A stretch of 64,000 nucleotides of DNA from Larkinella soli (GCF_003703975.1 NZ_QTJY01000001.1:868001-932000); one strand, 5' to 3'. Shown: positions 8,253 to 17,355, numbered from the stretch's first letter. Notes: generated by a model from the sequence alone, not told the origin. Made by a program: numbers and translations.

Positions 8253-9752
8253 ATGGAAGAAGCATCGACGAAACAGGCTCCGGCCACCTCATTGCAAGAC
8301 ATTATTGCCCACGCCAAAGAATACGGTTTCGTATTCCCGTCCAGCGAGATCTACGACGGCCTCCAGGCCGTATACGACTACGGCCAGAACGGCGTGGAGC
8401 TGAAAAATAACCTGAAGACGTTGTGGTGGAAAGCCATGACGCAACTGCACGATAATGTGGTCGGCATCGATGCCGCCATTTTCATGCACCCCCTTACCTG
8501 GAAGGCTTCCGGCCACGTCGACTCGTTCAACGACCCGATGATCGACAACCGGGATTCCAAGAAACGCTACCGCGCCGACCAGCTCCTGGAAGCCAAAGCC
8601 GAAGAGTATGCCGCTGCCGGTCAGCCCGAAAGAGGGCAGGAACTGCTTCAGCAAATGGGCCGGCTGCTCGATGCCGGCGACCTGAACGCCGTCCGCGACC
8701 TGATCGTCAGCGAGGGCATCGTCGACCCGATTTCCGGCACCGCCAACTGGACCGAGGTGCGGCAGTTCAACCTGATGTTCTCGACCCAGGTGGGTTCCGT
8801 GGCCGAGGACGCCAGCCTGATTTATCTCCGCCCCGAAACCGCCCAGGGCATCTTCGTCAACTTCCTGAATGTGCAGAAAACCGGCCGTATGAAAATCCCC
8901 TTCGGCATCGCCCAGATCGGCAAGGCGTTCCGGAACGAGATCGTCGCCCGGCAGTTTACCTTCCGGATGCGGGAGTTCGAACAAATGGAGATGCAGTATT
9001 TCGTTCGGCCCGGCACCGAAATGGAGTGGTATGAAAAATGGAAGGAGACCCGGATGAACTTCCACCGGGCGGTGGGCATCCCGGCCGAAAAGCTGAAATA
9101 CCACATCCACGAAAAACTCGCCCACTACGCCAACGCGGCCGTCGACATCGAATACCAGTTTCCGTTTGGTTTCCGCGAGATCGAGGGCATTCATTCCCGG
9201 ACGGACTTCGACCTGAAAAGCCATCAGGAGCTGAGCCGGAAGAAGCAGCAATACTTCGACAACGACCTGGACGAGAACGGCAAACCGTACGGCAACTATA
9301 TTCCCTACGTCGTGGAAACCTCCGTCGGTGCCGACCGGCTGTTCCTGGCCGTGTTCTGCAACGCCTATACGGAAGAGGTGGTAGGGGAAGGCGAAAACCA
9401 GAAGACCCGCACTTACCTCCGGCTCCACCCGGCCCTGGCCCCGATCAAAGCCGCCGTGTTCCCGCTGGTCCGGAAGGACGGCCTGCCCGAAAAAGCGCAG
9501 GAGATCGTGAAGCAGCTGCGCAGTGAGTTCCGGGTGATCTACGAAGAACGGGACGCCATCGGAAAACGCTATACCCGCCAGGACCTGATCGGCACCCCGT
9601 TCTGTATCGCCGTCGACTACCAGACGCTGGAAGACCAAACGGTAACGATCCGGTATCGCGACACCACCGAACAAATCCGGGTGCCCATCGCGGAACTGAA
9701 GCAGCGCATCGGTCACGAGGTGTCGATGGAGCGGATTCTGGAGAAGTTATAA
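8253..9752 (+). CDS. glyS: Glycyl-tRNA synthetase (single-chain, class II)
   Basis: Charges tRNA-Gly with glycine. The 499-residue product is the eukaryotic/archaeal-like homodimeric form typical of this phylum, not the alpha2-beta2 enzyme. It shows GFVFPSSEIYDGLQAVYDYG near the N-terminus, the class II motif 2 region FRNEIVARQFTFRMREFEQME (in parts: FRNEIVARQ, FTFRMREFEQME), and motif 3 in SVGADRLFLAVFCNAY. An anticodon-binding domain closes the protein (HPALAPIKAAVFPL onward). The frame is open from 7644, but the ATG at 8253 matches the family start and directly follows a -7-like box. Confidence 0.96.
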   Translation: MEEASTKQAPATSLQDIIAHAKEYGFVFPSSEIYDGLQAVYDYGQNGVELKNNLKTLWWKAMTQLHDNVVGIDAAIFMHPLTWKASGHVDSFNDPMIDNRDSKKRYRADQLLEAKAEEYAAAGQPERGQELLQQMGRLLDAGDLNAVRDLIVSEGIVDPISGTANWTEVRQFNLMFSTQVGSVAEDASLIYLRPETAQGIFVNFLNVQKTGRMKIPFGIAQIGKAFRNEIVARQFTFRMREFEQMEMQYFVRPGTEMEWYEKWKETRMNFHRAVGIPAEKLKYHIHEKLAHYANAAVDIEYQFPFGFREIEGIHSRTDFDLKSHQELSRKKQQYFDNDLDENGKPYGNYIPYVVETSVGADRLFLAVFCNAYTEEVVGEGENQKTRTYLRLHPALAPIKAAVFPLVRKDGLPEKAQEIVKQLRSEFRVIYEERDAIGKRYTRQDLIGTPFCIAVDYQTLEDQTVTIRYRDTTEQIRVPIAELKQRIGHEVSMERILEKL

Positions 9753-9761
9753 GGGAGACAG

Positions 9762-9819
9762 GGACTTTAGCTCGATGTAAGTTTACGTCCGGCGCCGTAG
9801 GCTGATCGGGCTAAAGTCC
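9762..9819. repeat. Palindromic GGACTTTAGC element
   Basis: GGACTTTAGCTCGAT (9762-9776) pairs with ATCGGGCTAAAGTCC (9805-9819) with one G.T wobble. Two smaller palindromes, GTAAGTTTAC and CGGCGCCG, sit inside the loop. It lies 9 bases after glyS and just before the SRPBCC gene. The structure resembles a REP-type intergenic palindrome rather than a simple terminator, because it has no T-tract. Confidence 0.6.
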
Positions 9820-9830
9820 GCCCTACTCTG

Positions 9831-10268
9831 ATGAAAATAACCATCCGAACCACCGTAGAAAGCGATTACCGCCAGGTATGGGCCGGCTTTACCCGGGACC
9901 TGTTCGACGCCCTCAGCCCGCCGTTCCCGCCGGTGCGAGTCGTTCGGTTCGACGGCTGCCTCCGGGGTGACGTCGTTCACCTGGAACTGAATTTCTTGTT
10001 TTTCAGGCAAAACTGGATCAGCCAAATTATCGATCAGCAGGAATTGCCCGACGAAATCTTTTTCATCGATCAGGGGACCCGGCTGCCCTTCTTCCTCTCC
10101 TACTGGCACCATAAACACCGCATCATCCGGAAAGGAAAGGGTACGGTAATTGCCGACGAAATCCACTTCCGCACCCCGAGCCGCCTGACGGATTTTCTGC
10201 TGTATCCGCTGATGTACGCCCAGTTTGCCTACCGGATCCCGATTTACCGGAAATACTTCAGAAAATAA
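9831..10268 (+). CDS. SRPBCC-like ligand-binding protein
   Basis: A 145-residue protein with the shape of START/SRPBCC-domain proteins: an N-terminal beta strand with MKITIRTTVESDYRQVWAGF (helix after the strand), repeated beta strands, and a long amphipathic C-terminal helix (PSRLTDFLLYPLMYAQFAYR). Such proteins bind hydrophobic ligands in a helix-grip fold. It has no signal peptide and is probably cytoplasmic. It follows glyS by 78 bp, of which most is a palindromic repeat, so co-transcription is uncertain. No specific ligand can be named. Confidence 0.7.
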   Translation: MKITIRTTVESDYRQVWAGFTRDLFDALSPPFPPVRVVRFDGCLRGDVVHLELNFLFFRQNWISQIIDQQELPDEIFFIDQGTRLPFFLSYWHHKHRIIRKGKGTVIADEIHFRTPSRLTDFLLYPLMYAQFAYRIPIYRKYFRK

Positions 10269-10390
10269 AGCCATCCTCCGGCTGTCCGCCAATAGACTTC
10301 GCCCAACCGGAGGTCAGCCGAGGTAAACCGGTTTTTAGCCGCTCTCGCCCGATTGTTGGCCTTTTTGGGCAAGGTTTCCGATTTTCCCTC

Positions 10391-10398
10391 TATTTTTG
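10391..10398 (+). promoter_or_regulatory. Candidate -7 promoter element for the symporter gene
   Basis: TATTTTTG (matches TAnnTTTG) lies 43 bases before the ATG at 10442. An upstream TTTG is present but at a spacing of about 23 bases, so the -33 match is weak. Confidence 0.35.
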
Positions 10399-10441
10399 TT
10401 ACAATTCGGCCTGTCGACTATTACACTTCCTGAGCATTTGG

Positions 10442-11692
10442 ATGAAACTCAACATCACCACTAAAATCGTCATCGGCTTTGTGCTGGGCGTCATTGCGGG
10501 GCAGATTCTGCACAGTACCTCCGACCCGGAGACGGCCGCCGAAATCGGCAACAAGTTTCAGCTGCTGAGCAAAGTTTTCCTGAAGCTCATCAAGATGATC
10601 GTCGGCCCACTGGTCTTTTCGACTCTCGTGGTCGGGATCGCCAAGCTCGGCGACTTCCGGGTGGTCGGTCGGATCGGGATCAAAACACTGGCTTATTTTT
10701 ACTTCGCCACGATCCTGTCGCTGGTGGTCGGGCTGGTGGTCGTCAACATCACGCGCCCCGGTACCATCCAGAGCTGGCCCCGCCCGGCCGCCGGAACAAG
10801 CGTCGGCATCGAGGGCAAAAAGCTGAATACCGTCGAAGACTTCGTCCTTCATATCTTCCCTGACAGTGCCTTCCGGGCGCTGGCGGAAAACGAGATCCTT
10901 CAGATTGTGGTGTTCTCGCTCTTTTTCGGGGTGGCGCTGGGAGCCATCGGGGAAAAGGGCAAAGGGCTGATGAAAGCGCTCGACGCCCTGAGCGAGCTGG
11001 TTTTCAAGATGGTCGGCTACGTGATGCAGCTGGCCCCGTTTGCGGTTCTGGGGGCTATGACGGCGGTGGTGGCGGCCAAAGGGCTGGAGATTCTGGTTTC
11101 CTACGCCTATCTGCTGGTCTGCTTTTACGGCGGTTTGCTTTTCTTCATTTTCGTGATTCTGGCGGGCATCTGCGCCGTGATGCGGATTCCGTTCTTCCGG
11201 CTCCTGACCCAGATCCGGGAAGCCCTGCTGCTGTCGTTCAGTACGGCCAGTTCGGAAGCCTCCCTCCCGCAGCAGATCAAAGCCCTCGAAGATTTCGGAA
11301 TACCGCCCCGCATCATCGGGTTCGTGCTGCCGCTCGGGTATTCATTCAACCTCGACGGGTCGATGATGTACATGACCTTCGCGACCGGTTTTCTGGCACA
11401 GGCCTACGGTGTTTCGCTCACGTTGCAGCAGCAGATCGTGATGCTGCTGACGCTGATGATCACCTCCAAGGGGATTGCGGGCGTTCCGCGGGCCTCGCTC
11501 GTGGTGATTGCCGGTACGATGGCCATGTTCGATCTGCCGCCGGAGGGGCTTGCCCTGATCCTGGGCATCGACCCCTTCCTGGACATGGGCCGCTCGGCCA
11601 CCAGCGTGGCCGGGAACGCCGTCGCCACCTGCATCATCGCGAAGTGGGAGGGCGATTCCCAGCCTACCGAAAAAGAGGGGGTAACCGTTTAA
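10442..11692 (+). CDS. Dicarboxylate/amino acid:cation symporter (DAACS family)
   Basis: Sodium- or proton-coupled uptake carrier of the GltP/DctA family in the inner membrane. The 416-residue protein has the expected eight helices and two re-entrant hairpins. The serine-rich hairpin HP1 reads TASSEASLPQQI (about residue 265), the TM7 motif is NLDGSMMYM where glutamate carriers have NMDGT, and the TM8 end is MGRSATSVAGNAVATCIIAKW, closer to DctA-type sequences. The NMDGT variant makes the substrate uncertain (C4-dicarboxylate, glutamate or aspartate). It is followed after 100 bp by a small membrane protein on the same strand. Confidence 0.9.
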   Translation: MKLNITTKIVIGFVLGVIAGQILHSTSDPETAAEIGNKFQLLSKVFLKLIKMIVGPLVFSTLVVGIAKLGDFRVVGRIGIKTLAYFYFATILSLVVGLVVVNITRPGTIQSWPRPAAGTSVGIEGKKLNTVEDFVLHIFPDSAFRALAENEILQIVVFSLFFGVALGAIGEKGKGLMKALDALSELVFKMVGYVMQLAPFAVLGAMTAVVAAKGLEILVSYAYLLVCFYGGLLFFIFVILAGICAVMRIPFFRLLTQIREALLLSFSTASSEASLPQQIKALEDFGIPPRIIGFVLPLGYSFNLDGSMMYMTFATGFLAQAYGVSLTLQQQIVMLLTLMITSKGIAGVPRASLVVIAGTMAMFDLPPEGLALILGIDPFLDMGRSATSVAGNAVATCIIAKWEGDSQPTEKEGVTV

Positions 11693-11792
11693 GAAAATCG
11701 CGGGTCGCAGGCATTGCAATTCATTGGGAGGATGAGTAAGTTTAGGGTTCTTGGAGTAACCGCTATTCCTCAAAACCAAAACTACCTTCCGT

Positions 11793-12227
11793 ATGTCACA
11801 AGCAATTCTTGAACCCGAGCTGGCCCCCTACTTTACCGAAAAAGCACCCTTTCAGATTCCGGTCAACATCCGGGAAGGTTTCGTCAAATACTGGCCCATC
11901 GTATCCCTGGTTTTCCTGATCCTGGCGATTCCGGCCATTCTGCTCTTCCTGGGTCTGGGAACGGCCCTGCTGCCGGCCAGTTTCCTCGGCGGAATGGGAA
12001 CCGGGTTCATATACACCATTACGATGGTTCTGTCCATCGCCGGCTTCGTTCTGAGCGTGGCGGCTCTGCCCGGCCTCTTTAACCGGCGCCGTCAGGGCTG
12101 GGTACTCAGCTACTATGCCCAGCTGATCAGTCTGGCGACCAGTATTCTCGGGATCAGCATCCTCGGCATTTTCTTCGGATTACTGTGGCTCCTGCTGCTG
12201 TTTCAGGTCCGGTCGTACTACAACTGA
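11793..12227 (+). CDS. Small four-helix membrane protein of unknown function
   Basis: A 144-residue protein with about four hydrophobic segments: WPIVSLVFLILAIPAILLFL, a glycine-rich second helix (GFIYTITMVLSIAGFVLSVA), SYYAQLISLATSILGIS, and LGIFFGLLWLLLLFQV. The N-terminal 30 residues are soluble (EPELAPYFTEKAPFQIP). It reads in the same direction as the symporter upstream and the ABC genes downstream. I do not recognise a characterised family; it may be a conserved Cytophagales membrane protein. Confidence 0.7.
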   Translation: MSQAILEPELAPYFTEKAPFQIPVNIREGFVKYWPIVSLVFLILAIPAILLFLGLGTALLPASFLGGMGTGFIYTITMVLSIAGFVLSVAALPGLFNRRRQGWVLSYYAQLISLATSILGISILGIFFGLLWLLLLFQVRSYYN

Positions 12228-12353
12228 CCGGGCGGCCGCTTGTGGAGCCGGGTAACATTTTATCATTTTCCACCACCAGTCTGCCGGGCTTCCCCTATTT
12301 TTGATTCGCAGCCCCGATCTCCTGACGGGGCTGCGAAAACTCAACCGACCCTG

Positions 12354-13268
12354 ATGAATATTCTGGAAACCCGCGACATCGTCAAACAGTATGCCCAGCA
12401 CCGGGCGCTCGACGGTGTCAGTATCAGTATTCCCCGCGGTACGATTTTCGGTCTGCTCGGACCCAACGGTGCCGGAAAAACTTCTCTCATCCGGATCATC
12501 AATCAAATTACCGGCCCCGATGAAGGGCAGGTTTTTTTCGACGGCAAGCCGCTTCACCCCAACCACATCGGCCGCATCGGCTACCTTCCGGAAGAACGGG
12601 GGCTCTACAAAAAGATGAAGGTGGGGGAACAACTGCTGTACCTGGCCCAGCTCAAAGGGCTCAGTGAACGGCAGGCGATGGACAAACTGAAAATCTGGTT
12701 CACCAAATTCGACATCAAAACCTGGTGGACCAAGAATGTCGAGGACCTGTCGAAGGGGATGCAGCAGAAAATCCAGTTCGTGGCCACGGTCCTGCACGAA
12801 CCGGACCTGATCATCCTCGACGAGCCGTTCTCCGGCTTCGACCCCATCAACGCCAACCTGATCAAAGACGAGATTCTGGAATTGCGCCAGAAGGGCAGTA
12901 CGGTCATTTTCTCTACCCACCGGATGGAATCGGTGGAAGAACTCTGCGATCACATCGCCCTGATCAACCGCTCCCGCAAGGTGCTCGACGGCCCCAAGAA
13001 AGCCATCAAGGAGCAGTTCAAAACCCACACCTACCGGGTCGAATACCAGGGCAGCCTGGACGGGCTGAACCCGGCCTTCAGCCTTCTGAGTACCAAACCC
13101 CTGGAAGACGGATTTCTTCGGTCCGATGTCCGGATACCGCCCGACGCGGCCGTCAACGACCTGGTCCGGGAACTGATCGGACACGTGGCGGTTCGTTCCT
13201 TCGGCGAAAACATCCCTTCCATGAACGACATCTTCATCCAGGCCGTCGGCGAGGTTCCGACCACCTAA
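12354..13268 (+). CDS. ABC transporter ATP-binding protein (NatA/CcmA-like)
   Basis: ATPase of an ABC-2 exporter. The 304-residue protein has Walker A GPNGAGKTS (about residues 38-46), the Q-loop region, a signature LSKGMQQK in place of canonical LSGGQ, Walker B LIILDEPFSGFDP and the H-switch STHRME. The roughly 90-residue C-terminal extension is typical of NatA-like subunits. The frame is open upstream to 12240, but MNILETRDIVKQYAQHRALD at 12354 is the family start. It is 9 bp from the permease gene that follows, so the two form one operon. Substrate is unknown; relatives are annotated as sodium or drug exporters. Confidence 0.92.
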   Translation: MNILETRDIVKQYAQHRALDGVSISIPRGTIFGLLGPNGAGKTSLIRIINQITGPDEGQVFFDGKPLHPNHIGRIGYLPEERGLYKKMKVGEQLLYLAQLKGLSERQAMDKLKIWFTKFDIKTWWTKNVEDLSKGMQQKIQFVATVLHEPDLIILDEPFSGFDPINANLIKDEILELRQKGSTVIFSTHRMESVEELCDHIALINRSRKVLDGPKKAIKEQFKTHTYRVEYQGSLDGLNPAFSLLSTKPLEDGFLRSDVRIPPDAAVNDLVRELIGHVAVRSFGENIPSMNDIFIQAVGEVPTT

Positions 13269-13277
13269 CCCAACCCT

Positions 13278-14609
13278 ATGAAAACCATCTTTCTCATCCT
13301 GAAGCGCGAGTACCTCGTGCGGGTCAAGAAAAAGTCTTTTCTGATCATGACGTTTTTGACGCCCCTGCTGGTCTCAGGCATGTGGCTCCTGCCGGCCTAT
13401 TTCGCCATGCGGGGCATCGACCAGAAAAAAGTGGAGGTGATCGATGAAAGCGGGCTCTTCGGGAAGACCTTCAAAAATACGAAGGAATTGAAATTCGTTC
13501 CGGTCAACACGCCAGTCGACCGGGCGAAACAGTCGTTCGCCAAAAGCGGCTATGACGTCATGGTGCATATTCCCAAAAACATCCTCGACGCACCCAAAGG
13601 ACTGAAAATCTACGCCGAGAAGAACGTCAGTCTGGAGGTAAAAAGCGGTATCGAGAATGCCGTCGAGCGGGAAATTGAAAACATCAAGCTGCTGCAGGCC
13701 GGCATCGACCGGCAGGTGCTGGAAAGTACGCACGTCAACGTGTCGTCCGACACGTTCAGTCTCAGCGAGGAAGGCGAAAAAGACAGCAGTTCGGGAGCCG
13801 CCACGGTAATGGGTTACCTCGGGGCTTTCATTATCTATATCGCCATCTTTCTCTACGGTGCCCAGGTAATGCGGGGCGTCATGGAGGAAAAAATGAACCG
13901 GATCGTCGAGGTGATCATCTCCTCGGTGAAGCCCTTTCAGCTCATGGCCGGCAAGATCATCGGCGTCGCACTTGTCGGCCTGACCCAGTTCATGCTGTGG
14001 ATCCTGCTCACCTTCGGCATTTCGACGGCGCTTTCGGGGATCCTGGGCGTAGACACCGGGCCGCAGCAACGGGCCCAGATCATGTCCCGTCAGCCCGGCA
14101 TGGCTCAGGCTCCGACTGAGGAAATCACCAAAACGGAAAGAAAAGAAAACCCGGCCACCCAGGTTCTGAAAGCCGTAAATACGCTGAATATCACTCAGAT
14201 CGTGATCTGCTTCCTGATCTATTTCATGGGCGGTTATCTGATCTACAGTGCCCTGTTTGCGGCCGTCGGCTCGGCCGTCGACAGCGAGACGGATGTCCAG
14301 CAGTTCATGTTCCCGATTACGATTCCGCTGATTCTCTCGTTCATCATGGCCCAGTTCGTCATCCGCGAACCGGACGGCACGGTGGCCTTCTGGATGTCGA
14401 TGATTCCCTTCACCTCCCCGATCATCATGATGGTGCGGATACCGTTCGGCGTTCCGACCTGGGAGATTCTGCTCTCGATGGCGCTGCTGTTCGGCGGCTT
14501 CGTCGGGACCGCCTGGCTGGCGGCCCGCATCTACCGGGTGGGCATCCTGATGTACGGCAAGAAGCCGTCCTACCGCGAGCTGACCAAGTGGCTGTTTTAT
14601 AAGGCCTGA
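13278..14609 (+). CDS. ABC-2 type permease (NatB-like)
   Basis: Membrane partner of the preceding ATPase. The 443-residue protein has an N-terminal helix (FLTPLLVSGMWLLPAYFAM), a long extracytoplasmic domain of about 140 residues, then five helices including FIIYIAIFLYGAQVMRGVMEEK and MSMIPFTSPIIMMVRIPFG, the latter typical of the ABC-2 (PF12698) family. The charged insert near residues 265-290 (PGMAQAPTEEITKTERKE) is probably a loop. It converges with the response regulator gene, leaving 14 bp between the stops. Confidence 0.9.
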   Translation: MKTIFLILKREYLVRVKKKSFLIMTFLTPLLVSGMWLLPAYFAMRGIDQKKVEVIDESGLFGKTFKNTKELKFVPVNTPVDRAKQSFAKSGYDVMVHIPKNILDAPKGLKIYAEKNVSLEVKSGIENAVEREIENIKLLQAGIDRQVLESTHVNVSSDTFSLSEEGEKDSSSGAATVMGYLGAFIIYIAIFLYGAQVMRGVMEEKMNRIVEVIISSVKPFQLMAGKIIGVALVGLTQFMLWILLTFGISTALSGILGVDTGPQQRAQIMSRQPGMAQAPTEEITKTERKENPATQVLKAVNTLNITQIVICFLIYFMGGYLIYSALFAAVGSAVDSETDVQQFMFPITIPLILSFIMAQFVIREPDGTVAFWMSMIPFTSPIIMMVRIPFGVPTWEILLSMALLFGGFVGTAWLAARIYRVGILMYGKKPSYRELTKWLFYKA

Positions 14610-14623
14610 GACTTCATTGACGC

Positions 14624-15397
14624 TCAGGTATTCAGCCAGGATTTGAAGGAATCGGCGCGCTCGCGGCTGACGGAGATTTCCTCGTCGGCCGGCCGGTTCC
14701 GCAGCCAGAGCCGAAGCCGGCCGTTGAAATACGGCTCGATGCGCTCGATGGCCGACAGGTGGCAGATGTACTTCCGGTTGATCCTGAAAAACAGCCGGGG
14801 GTCCAGCTTACCGTCCAGTTCGTCTAGGGTTTCGTCGATGATGTATTTCCGGTTCTGATTCGTCACCAGAAAAACCACCTTGTCGTCGGCATAGATGTAC
14901 AGAATGTCGGTGGTTTCCACTACGTCGAAGCGTCCTCCCTGTTTGATCAGAAACCGGCTTTTGTAGGAAACCGGTTTGATGCCGAACTCCTCCAGCATCC
15001 GGACGAGACTGCCCGGCACGCCCTCCGCCGGTTCGGCCTGGGTCCGCTGGGCCCTGAATTTCCCGATGGCCCGCACCAGCTCCTCTTTTTCAATGGGTTT
15101 CAGCAGGTAATCCACGCTGTTCACCTTGAAGGCCCGGAGCGCGTATTCGTCGTAGGCCGTCGTGAAGATTACGGGGGTGCGGACGTCCACCTGCTGGAAC
15201 ACCTCGAAGCTCAGCCCATCGGCGAGCTGAATGTCCATCAGCAGCAGGTCCGGGGCGGGGTGGTTCTGCCACCAGCGGACAAACGCCCTTACGGTATCTA
15301 TTTTGCCGACGATTTCGGCTTCGGGAGCCACCTCCCGGATCAGTCCTTCGATGCGCTTGACGGCCAGCGGCTCATCTTCTACAATCAATATGTTCAT
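14624..15397 (-). CDS. LytTR-family response regulator
   Basis: DNA-binding response regulator of the LytR/AlgR type. The 257-residue protein has a receiver domain (MNILIVEDEPLAVKRIEGL, phospho-acceptor Asp in LLLMDIQLADG at about residue 55, Thr in FTTAYDEYA, Lys in YLLKPIEKEEL) and a C-terminal LytTR domain (ILYIYADDKVVFLVT through FFRINRKYICHLSAIERI). It follows the sensor kinase by 12 bp on the same strand, so the pair is a two-component system. The target genes are unknown; the DUF2807 gene at the head of the same operon is one candidate. Confidence 0.94.
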   Translation of the reverse strand: MNILIVEDEPLAVKRIEGLIREVAPEAEIVGKIDTVRAFVRWWQNHPAPDLLLMDIQLADGLSFEVFQQVDVRTPVIFTTAYDEYALRAFKVNSVDYLLKPIEKEELVRAIGKFRAQRTQAEPAEGVPGSLVRMLEEFGIKPVSYKSRFLIKQGGRFDVVETTDILYIYADDKVVFLVTNQNRKYIIDETLDELDGKLDPRLFFRINRKYICHLSAIERIEPYFNGRLRLWLRNRPADEEISVSRERADSFKSWLNT

Positions 15398-15409
15398 AGT
15401 AGTCTGGTT

Positions 15410-16414
15410 CTAAATCAGGGGTAATTTGACGATAAAATCCTGTTCGGTCTGTTCGATCACGACGGGCCGCCCGGCCAGCTGGGCATAGCGGTTTTGCAGA
15501 TTTTTCAGACCAATCCCGGTGGAATCGGTTCTCAGGCGGTTTTTCGGCTGGAACGTGTTGGCAACGACGATGTAATCGTTCTCGGCGTATATCCGAAGGC
15601 TGAGCGGCTTTTCCATCGAGCACTCATTATGCTTCACCACATTTTCGACCAGCGTGAGCAGCCCCTGGGTTACGATCTGGCGGTGCAGGTCGGCGTCGGG
15701 CAGGTCGATGCCGTACCGAAAACTTTCCCCGAACCGCATGTGGTTGATGAACAGGTACGACTCCGCCACTTTCAGTTCCACGGCCAACTCGATCGTGTTC
15801 TGTTCCGAATGCTGGAGGCTATACCGGAAGACCTTGGAAAGCCGCTCCACGAACTGCACCGACTTACCGGTATCTTCCGGGATCAGGGCGCTGAGAATGT
15901 TGAGCGAGTTGAACAGAAAATGCGGGTTGACCTGGTTTTTCAGGGATTCGAATTCAGCTTTCAGAACCGCCTGCTTCAGCCCTTCTTCCATCAGCAGCAG
16001 CGCCTTCCACCGCTGCACGAACGACCGCAGCGAATACACGGCCGCGATCCCGGCGGTGATGAGGGCGAACTGGCCGCAGGTAAAAAAGTAATCGACGGTC
16101 CGGAACGTGACCCCGCAGAGCATCTCCAGGCCCCAAAGCGTCAGCAGGCCGGTCAGTACGGCCGAAATACCGCTGGAGGTCACCGTCAGGGCGACGAGTT
16201 TTTGGGGGGAAAGCTGCTCGGCCGAACGGTTCAGCAGGTACGGAAGAAACCAGGAAAGGGTCATGTAGATGACCATTCCGCTCCCCAGCACACTGCCGAG
16301 AATGAGGAGCTTCACCTCCATCGGAATGGTATTTTCGGTGACCAGAAGAAAATAAACGGTTATTCCCAACAGCACCAGCATGAACAGGGCTCGCCTTCTA
16401 CTCTGATTTTTCAT
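15410..16414 (-). CDS. LytS-like sensor histidine kinase
   Basis: Membrane sensor kinase of the PF06580 (His_kinase) family. The 334-residue protein has four predicted membrane helices in its first 150 residues, a short linker (LRSFVQRWKALLLMEEGLKQ), then the phospho-acceptor block NQVNPHFLFNSLNILSAL (about residues 196-213), the N-box LVENVVKHNE and the G-box STGIGLKNLQNRYAQL. There is no large periplasmic sensor, so the signal is probably sensed in or near the membrane. It is encoded between the DUF2807 gene (37 bp upstream) and the LytTR regulator (12 bp downstream). Confidence 0.93.
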   Translation of the reverse strand: MKNQSRRRALFMLVLLGITVYFLLVTENTIPMEVKLLILGSVLGSGMVIYMTLSWFLPYLLNRSAEQLSPQKLVALTVTSSGISAVLTGLLTLWGLEMLCGVTFRTVDYFFTCGQFALITAGIAAVYSLRSFVQRWKALLLMEEGLKQAVLKAEFESLKNQVNPHFLFNSLNILSALIPEDTGKSVQFVERLSKVFRYSLQHSEQNTIELAVELKVAESYLFINHMRFGESFRYGIDLPDADLHRQIVTQGLLTLVENVVKHNECSMEKPLSLRIYAENDYIVVANTFQPKNRLRTDSTGIGLKNLQNRYAQLAGRPVVIEQTEQDFIVKLPLI

Positions 16415-16451
16415 CGGGTATACATCAACGGCTTACGATGGGCGTCCGGTA

Positions 16452-17219
16452 TTATACTTTTTTGATCGAACTGGCTCCGGTGCTGTCGAACTGCACGCTC
16501 GGGTCGCCCTGGTATTTGACCTGGCTGGCCCCGGTCGCGTCGGCTTTCAGAACGCGGGTGGCATGAATCTGGGCGGTGCAGGCCCCGGTCACCTCGATGG
16601 TGGCGTCCTCGACCGGATAGTCGAAGGCATATAACGTGGAAGCCCCCGTGATGTCGGCGGTCAGCCGCGTACCCCGCCCGATCAGCGTCAGTTTGGAGGC
16701 TCCGGTAATATCGACGGACATCGCCTGCGCTTCGCCCTCCACCGTCACGTTCGACGCCCCGGTGATGTCGATGTTGAGGTGGTTCAGTTCCCGGAAACCG
16801 TTCATCTGGACGATGCAGGCGCCGGACACGTCGAGTTCGTTCAGGCTGGGGGCCGTAACCGTCAGGACCAGGTCGCGCTGGCGGTGCCAGAACAGGAATC
16901 GCGAGCCGACCTCCAGCCAGCGCCCCCGCTGCCGGACTTTCAGGCTTCGGATGGCCCGGCGGGTTCCCCGGGCGGTGAGGGTATAGGCCGGTCCGGCCGT
17001 AATCAGCACGTTCAGCGCTCCCCAGAAATTCAGCTTTTCGAAGGCGGTAACGGAAAAATCCTCGGTAACCTCCTCGTAGGATTCGCGGTCGGCCTGCCAC
17101 CACACGGTGGTGATCAGGGCAATCAGACCGAACGAAAGCAGGGTGAGCTGAAGGTAGTTCTTGATGGGTTCGGCAGGAAGTACGTCTGCGGCCAGCAGGA
17201 AACGGATGGCAGGTTCCAT
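16452..17219 (-). CDS. Head GIN domain (DUF2807) membrane-anchored protein
   Basis: A 255-residue protein with one N-terminal hydrophobic segment (LQLTLLSFGLIALITTVWW, about residues 24-42) followed by a DUF2807 'putative auto-transporter adhesin head GIN' domain: FEKLNFWGALNVLITAGPAY and the repeating beta-helix units with ITGAS, VTGAC and TGAS turns. Such domains form right-handed beta-helices at the cell envelope, with unknown function. It heads an apparent operon with the LytS/LytTR pair, which suggests its amount or state is tied to that signalling system. Confidence 0.85.
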   Translation of the reverse strand: MEPAIRFLLAADVLPAEPIKNYLQLTLLSFGLIALITTVWWQADRESYEEVTEDFSVTAFEKLNFWGALNVLITAGPAYTLTARGTRRAIRSLKVRQRGRWLEVGSRFLFWHRQRDLVLTVTAPSLNELDVSGACIVQMNGFRELNHLNIDITGASNVTVEGEAQAMSVDITGASKLTLIGRGTRLTADITGASTLYAFDYPVEDATIEVTGACTAQIHATRVLKADATGASQVKYQGDPSVQFDSTGASSIKKV

Positions 17220-17355
17220 GACAGGGTTTACTTGTTTTTCCTTACAAAGGTGGCGGTTCCGGCCCCCTTCGGCAATCGACCGCCGACGAAACCGCCAAAA
17301 AACCGGATGAGCCGTAAGCCTATGGAAAGGTAGCGATTTTTCGGGGCGGTTTGCC

